From contig JADHVO010000001.1 in the NCBI GenBank assembly GCA_016783965.1, positions 558,001 to 622,000 on the forward strand: a stretch of 64,000 nt of DNA, in the 5' to 3' direction. Made by a program: the position numbers and the translations under genes. Source of the stretch: Alphaproteobacteria bacterium (lineage in GTDB: Bacteria > Pseudomonadota > Alphaproteobacteria > Micropepsales > Micropepsaceae). Numbering within the stretch: the first letter of the stretch is position 1; each line of letters opens with the position of its first letter. The notes below the pieces were generated by a model. It worked only from the letters and a program-made list of their open reading frames with translations. It ran no database searches and was not told the DNA's origin. Positions 60,703-64,000 of the stretch are shown one piece after another.

Positions 60703-60816
60703 TGATGCACCCGAACCAGATGTCGCCCCTGCCCTGAAGTAGGACCCAAGGGCTTGCTATTCGTTTGCAGGAATCGGGCATTTTTGGGAACGGTTGCTGC
60801 CCGGCAACGGTGGCAA

Positions 60817-61479
60817 CTAGAGAAGAGCCAAGGCCGCCAGTTGCGCGAAGTCGTCCCGGGGCGCATGGCGCCGAACGATGCTGATCGGGGCACCGGTAAA
60901 GTGCCGCAGCGATGCGGCCGTCTCCGTGGCAGCAGTCGGGCTCTCGGCGCTCTCGTTCAACACGACAACAGCGATATGCAGCCTAGCGCGTTCCAGCGTC
61001 TCGATCGCCGTCAGCGTATGACTCAACGTCCCAAGATAGGTGCCCGCAACAAGGATAGCAGGTAACCCGAGGCCCGCCATCCAATCACGTACCGTGTGCC
61101 GATCGTTGAGCGGAACCATCACGCCCCCCACACCCTCGATCAGCGTCACTCCGTCGTGCGCGTGGACCGTGTCGCGGCACCAGGCGACAAGCTGCTCAAA
61201 GCTTATCGTTCGCCCTTCGCGCGATGCCGCCATGTCGGGCGACAGGGGCGCAGCAAACCGCCAGGGCGAAATGCGATCTGCCATCGCGTGCGGCAGATCC
61301 ATCGCGTCCAGAAGTGCCTCGGTGTCGCTTCCGGCGATCGTGCCTTCCTGAAACCCGCTCGCGACAGGTTTCAGCGCGAGCACCGAGCGCCCCTCTGTGC
61401 GAAGGTGGCGAACCAGATTTGACGTAACGTAGGTTTTTCCGATGTCCGTGCCGGTCCCGGTTATGAAAAACGCGCTCAC
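60817..61479 (-). CDS. bioD: Dethiobiotin synthetase
   Basis: 220 residues; the start is GTG at 61479, overlapping the bioF stop (GTGA). The P-loop is FFITGTGTDIGKTYVTSNLV at the N-terminus. LALKPVASGFQEG carries the catalytic Lys, and LIEGVGGVMVPLNDRHTVRD is the metal/substrate loop. It makes dethiobiotin from DAPA, CO2 and ATP. It is in the bioFD operon on the minus strand and convergent with dgoK. Confidence 0.95.
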   Translation of the reverse strand: MSAFFITGTGTDIGKTYVTSNLVRHLRTEGRSVLALKPVASGFQEGTIAGSDTEALLDAMDLPHAMADRISPWRFAAPLSPDMAASREGRTISFEQLVAWCRDTVHAHDGVTLIEGVGGVMVPLNDRHTVRDWMAGLGLPAILVAGTYLGTLSHTLTAIETLERARLHIAVVVLNESAESPTAATETAASLRHFTGAPISIVRRHAPRDDFAQLAALALL

Positions 61480-62642
61480 GCCGACACCTGCATCGGAAGG
61501 ATCTGACGGCGCACAACGCGCGCAAGGCGTTCGATGTCGTGATGAGAGTGCCCCGCGGTGAAGGCGATCCGCAGTCGGGCAGTTCCGGGAGGGACTGTCG
61601 GCGGCCGGATAGCCGTCACCAGAAGCGCCTCCGCTTCGAGAACCTGTTGCGCCCTTAGGGCGAGCACTTCATCCCCCAACACGACGGGTACAATCGGGCT
61701 TTCCGCCGCTGGCAGTCCCGCGAGGCTTGCAAAGGCCTGCGCGTTTGCGAGTGGGCGCGCCACGAGCTCCGGCTCCTGGGCAATGATGTCGAGGGCGGAA
61801 ATCGCGGCCGCGGCGCTCGCGGGCGGAAGACCGGTCGAGTACACGAGCGTTCGCGCCCTCGTCCTCACAAGATCGATCACAGGCTGCGAGGCGCAGAGAT
61901 AGCCACCGCACGACCCCAGCGCCTTGGAGAGCGTGCCCATCTGCAAATCGATCGGGACGCGCGTGCCGGCGGCATGCGCCGAGCCCTGCCCCGATCCGAC
62001 CACGCCCAGTCCGTGCGCATCGTCGGACATGAGCCAGGCATCATGCCGCGATGCGAGGGCCGACAGTTCGGCGAGCGGCGCCCGATCCCCGTCCATCGAG
62101 AATATGCCGTCCGTAAGGATCAGCGCATGGCCATGGCCGGCGCGCGCCTGGGCCAGCAGCTGTTCGGCGTGTTCCACACTGTTGTGGCGGAACATGAGAA
62201 CTTTCGCTCGCGAAAGCTGTGCCCCGGCCCACAGGCAGGAATGGGACAATTCATCGGCAAGGATCAGGTCGTCCGGACCGACGAGGACCGGAATGATCCC
62301 GGCATTGGCGAGATATCCCGACCCGAACACGCAAGCCGCCTCGGCCCCTTTGAACGCCGCGAGCCGCGCCTCGAGTTCGGAATAGAGCGGATGGTTGCCG
62401 GTGACCAGTCGCGAAGCGCCGGCGCCCGCGCCATGCCGGACGATGGCGTCGATCGCCGCCTGTTTGACCGCAGGGTGGTGCGTAAGATTGAGGTAGTCAT
62501 TGCAGGAAAACGACGTAAATTGCCGCCCGCCCCGCGTGACGTGTACGCCATCTTCCCGGAACGTATCGACCAGTATGCGCCTGATATGCTTCTGCTCCAG
62601 CTCCCGGAGCTTGTTCGCGGCAAAACCGTCGAGCGACGTCAT
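61476..62642 (-). CDS. bioF: 8-amino-7-oxononanoate synthase
   Basis: 388 residues. PLP-dependent alpha-oxoamine synthase. The start is ATG 62642; an earlier alternative at 62669 overlaps the promoter region. Motifs: TSFSCNDYLNLTHHPAVKQA, ASRLVTGNHPLYSELEARLA, SDDAHGLGVVGS and the PLP Lys in GTLSKALGSCGGYLC. It condenses pimeloyl-ACP and alanine. First gene of bioFD. It is divergent from bioB. Confidence 0.95.
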   Translation of the reverse strand: MTSLDGFAANKLRELEQKHIRRILVDTFREDGVHVTRGGRQFTSFSCNDYLNLTHHPAVKQAAIDAIVRHGAGAGASRLVTGNHPLYSELEARLAAFKGAEAACVFGSGYLANAGIIPVLVGPDDLILADELSHSCLWAGAQLSRAKVLMFRHNSVEHAEQLLAQARAGHGHALILTDGIFSMDGDRAPLAELSALASRHDAWLMSDDAHGLGVVGSGQGSAHAAGTRVPIDLQMGTLSKALGSCGGYLCASQPVIDLVRTRARTLVYSTGLPPASAAAAISALDIIAQEPELVARPLANAQAFASLAGLPAAESPIVPVVLGDEVLALRAQQVLEAEALLVTAIRPPTVPPGTARLRIAFTAGHSHHDIERLARVVRRQILPMQVSA

Positions 62643-62668
62643 GACACCTGCACCAATGCGGCCGTGCA

Positions 62669-62697
62669 CCTATACGTAGCGACCTCACGCCCGACAA
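62669..62697 (-). promoter_or_regulatory. Candidate sigma-70 promoter of bioFD
   Basis: On the minus strand TTGTCG (62697-62692) and TATAGG (62674-62669) are 17 bases apart. It lies in the 71-base spacer between bioF and bioB, so the -10 is about 26 bases before the bioF start. No BioR box (TTATxxATAA type) is seen. A weak plus-strand -10 (TATACG, 62671) overlaps it. Confidence 0.5.
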
Positions 62698-62713
62698 TCA
62701 GAAAGGTCATCGC

Positions 62714-63694
62714 ATGAATGTTTCGAGCTACCCTGACGGCAACGTCAGGCGCGACTGGACACGCGAGGAGATCGCCGGGCTGTTCGCGCTACCGTTCCTG
62801 GACCTCGTCATGCGAGCCCAAACGGTCCATCGCGCGTACTTTGCAGCCAATGAAGTGCAGATCTCGCAGCTGCTCTCGATCAAAACCGGTGGATGCCCCG
62901 AGGATTGCGGCTACTGCTCGCAAAGCGCCAGCCATGCGACCGGCCTGAAGGCGTCCAAGCTGATGGATGTCGCGGACGTCGTCGCCGACGCCCGGGCCGC
63001 GCGCGACGCCGGCGCAACGCGCTACTGCATGGGTGCGGCATGGCGGTCGCCGAAAGATCGCGATGTCGAGGCGGTTTGCGAAATGATCGAGGGCGTGAAG
63101 GCGCTGGGCATGGAGACCTGTGTGACGCTCGGCATGCTGAGCGGACCGCAGGCGCAACGGCTCAAGGAGGCGGGGCTCGACTACTACAACCACAACCTCG
63201 ATACCTCGCCCGAGTACTACACGGAGGTGATCACCACGCGCACCTACCAGGATCGTCTCGATACGCTCGAGAATCTACGCGCGGCCGACATAGCAGTCTG
63301 CTGCGGCGGCATCATCGGTATGGGCGAACAGCGCGAGGACCGCGTCGGCCTTCTCCACAGCCTGGCGACATTGCCCGTTCATCCCGAAAGCGTGCCGATC
63401 AACAGCCTCGTCCGCGTGGCCGGAACGCGGCTCGGCGACAGTGCGCCGGTGGACGCCATCGAATTCGCGCGCGTCATCGCGGTTGCGCGCATCCTGATGC
63501 CGAAATCGATGGTGCGGCTCTCCGCCGGTCGCGGCGAGTTGACCGATGAGGCGCAGGCGCTGTGCTTCCTCGCGGGTGCAAATTCGATCTTCTACGGCGA
63601 CAAGCTGCTGACCACGCCCAACCCCGAGGAAAGCCGTGACCGCAAACTGATGCGGACACTCGGGCTTGTGCCCATGCAGCCCGCCGCAACGTGA
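62714..63694 (+). CDS. bioB: Biotin synthase
   Basis: 326 residues. Radical SAM enzyme. The CxxxCxxC motif is in [20 protein letters not shown] near residue 59-66. Further family motifs: [51 protein letters not shown] and [14 protein letters not shown]. It inserts sulfur into dethiobiotin. Coupled to bioA by a GTGA overlap; divergent from bioFD, so the two units together form the whole late biotin pathway. Confidence 0.97.
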   Translation: MNVSSYPDGNVRRDWTREEIAGLFALPFLDLVMRAQTVHRAYFAANEVQISQLLSIKTGGCPEDCGYCSQSASHATGLKASKLMDVADVVADARAARDAGATRYCMGAAWRSPKDRDVEAVCEMIEGVKALGMETCVTLGMLSGPQAQRLKEAGLDYYNHNLDTSPEYYTEVITTRTYQDRLDTLENLRAADIAVCCGGIIGMGEQREDRVGLLHSLATLPVHPESVPINSLVRVAGTRLGDSAPVDAIEFARVIAVARILMPKSMVRLSAGRGELTDEAQALCFLAGANSIFYGDKLLTTPNPEESRDRKLMRTLGLVPMQPAAT

Positions 63695-64000
63695 ACCGCC
63701 CGCCTGACTGGTACAGCCGCGGCCTGCCGCACATCTGGCTGCCTTACAACCAGATGAAGACCACGGCGCCGCCGCTGGCGGTGGCGCGCACCGATGGCAC
63801 CCGTATTGTGCTGGCTGACGGCCGCGAGTTGGTCGACGGCGTCGCGAGCTGGTGGACGGCCTGCCATGGCTACAACCATCCGCACATCGTCGCTGCGATC
63901 CAGGCGCAGGCTGCGCGGATGCCGCATGTCATGCTGGGCGGCCTGGTGCACGAGCAGGTGCTGAACCTGGCGCGCCGCCTCTGCGCGCTCGCGCCCGCGC
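63691..64000 (+). CDS. bioA: DAPA aminotransferase, 3' end outside window
   Basis: The first 103 residues of the gene. GTG start overlaps the bioB stop. The N-terminus reads [20 protein letters not shown], and then [20 protein letters not shown] and [20 protein letters not shown], the substrate-tyrosine and dimer segments of BioA. It makes 7,8-diaminopelargonate from KAPA with S-adenosylmethionine as amino donor. The PLP Lys lies beyond the window. Confidence 0.93.
   Translation, partial: MNRPPDWYSRGLPHIWLPYNQMKTTAPPLAVARTDGTRIVLADGRELVDGVASWWTACHGYNHPHIVAAIQAQAARMPHVMLGGLVHEQVLNLARRLCALAPA

Noticed and set aside
60703..60816. Possible terminator between dgoK and bioD
   Set aside because: A short GTTGC/GCAAC stem exists but there is no U-tract on either strand.
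62643..62713. BioR or BirA operator in the bioF/bioB spacer
   Set aside because: Neither the TTATxxATAA nor a BirA-like palindrome is present; only promoter-like hexamers are seen.
1..64000. CRISPR arrays, insertion sequences and rRNA genes
   Set aside because: No regularly spaced repeats, no transposase frame with terminal inverted repeats and no rRNA-like sequence were seen on either strand.

Overview
The window is a high-GC, gene-dense stretch of an alphaproteobacterial chromosome. The evidence is a Caulobacter-type GlcNAc locus (TonB receptor, GH20, EIIA-HPr-EI fusion), ccmEFH, a bioBA/bioFD locus, Tat- and TonB-dependent exported proteins, and a tRNA-Ile2(CAT) of alphaproteobacterial type. 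A relative of Caulobacterales or Micropepsales is my best guess, by inference only. The window opens inside a TPR-sulfotransferase gene and closes inside bioA.

Region 1 (979-15381) is a complete amino-sugar utilisation locus in two divergent units around a GntR operator region. Leftward: TonB receptor, terminator, GH20 hexosaminidase, PTS EIIA-HPr-EI, and NagE. Rightward: GntR regulator, NagB-II, NagA, glucose-6-phosphate dehydrogenase and 6-phosphogluconolactonase. Together they import chitin oligomers, release GlcNAc, phosphorylate it on uptake, deacetylate and deaminate it, and feed the oxidative hexose-phosphate route. NagE carries a one-base frameshift near 2427 and two tandem EIIB domains.

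Region 2 (15382-16670) is a gene-poor scar with short repeats, gene debris and tRNA-3'-like fragments.

Region 3 (16671-26490) is the most novel part: a RiPP-type cluster. Leftward it has a 53-residue candidate precursor ending in serine, a PF14397-like ATP-grasp protein and a lasso-cyclase-like asparagine synthetase. Rightward it has a PqqD-type leader-binding protein, an HprK-related kinase, a decayed sulfotransferase, a HEAT-repeat protein fused to an alpha/alpha-toroid with a DxDD motif like class II terpene cyclases, a UbiA prenyltransferase and a GT-C glycosyltransferase. No lasso B2 protease is visible.

Region 4 (26491-34165) is mixed accessory DNA: bactofilin, Tat-exported epoxide hydrolase, DUF1801 protein, membrane protein, a divergent SDR/LysR pair with a clear LysR-type operator, a TonB-receptor fragment and tRNA-Ile2.

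Region 5 (34290-64000) is mostly chromosomal housekeeping: SIMPL protein, M3 peptidase, nitroreductase, a PepSY-like/PhoP-like two-component operon with an upstream direct repeat, CoA-transferase, two paralogous lipoproteins, ccmEFH, DegP with a second two-component system, glnE, a polyamine-type ABC transporter lacking its binding protein, an EamA transporter, DgoK and the biotin locus.
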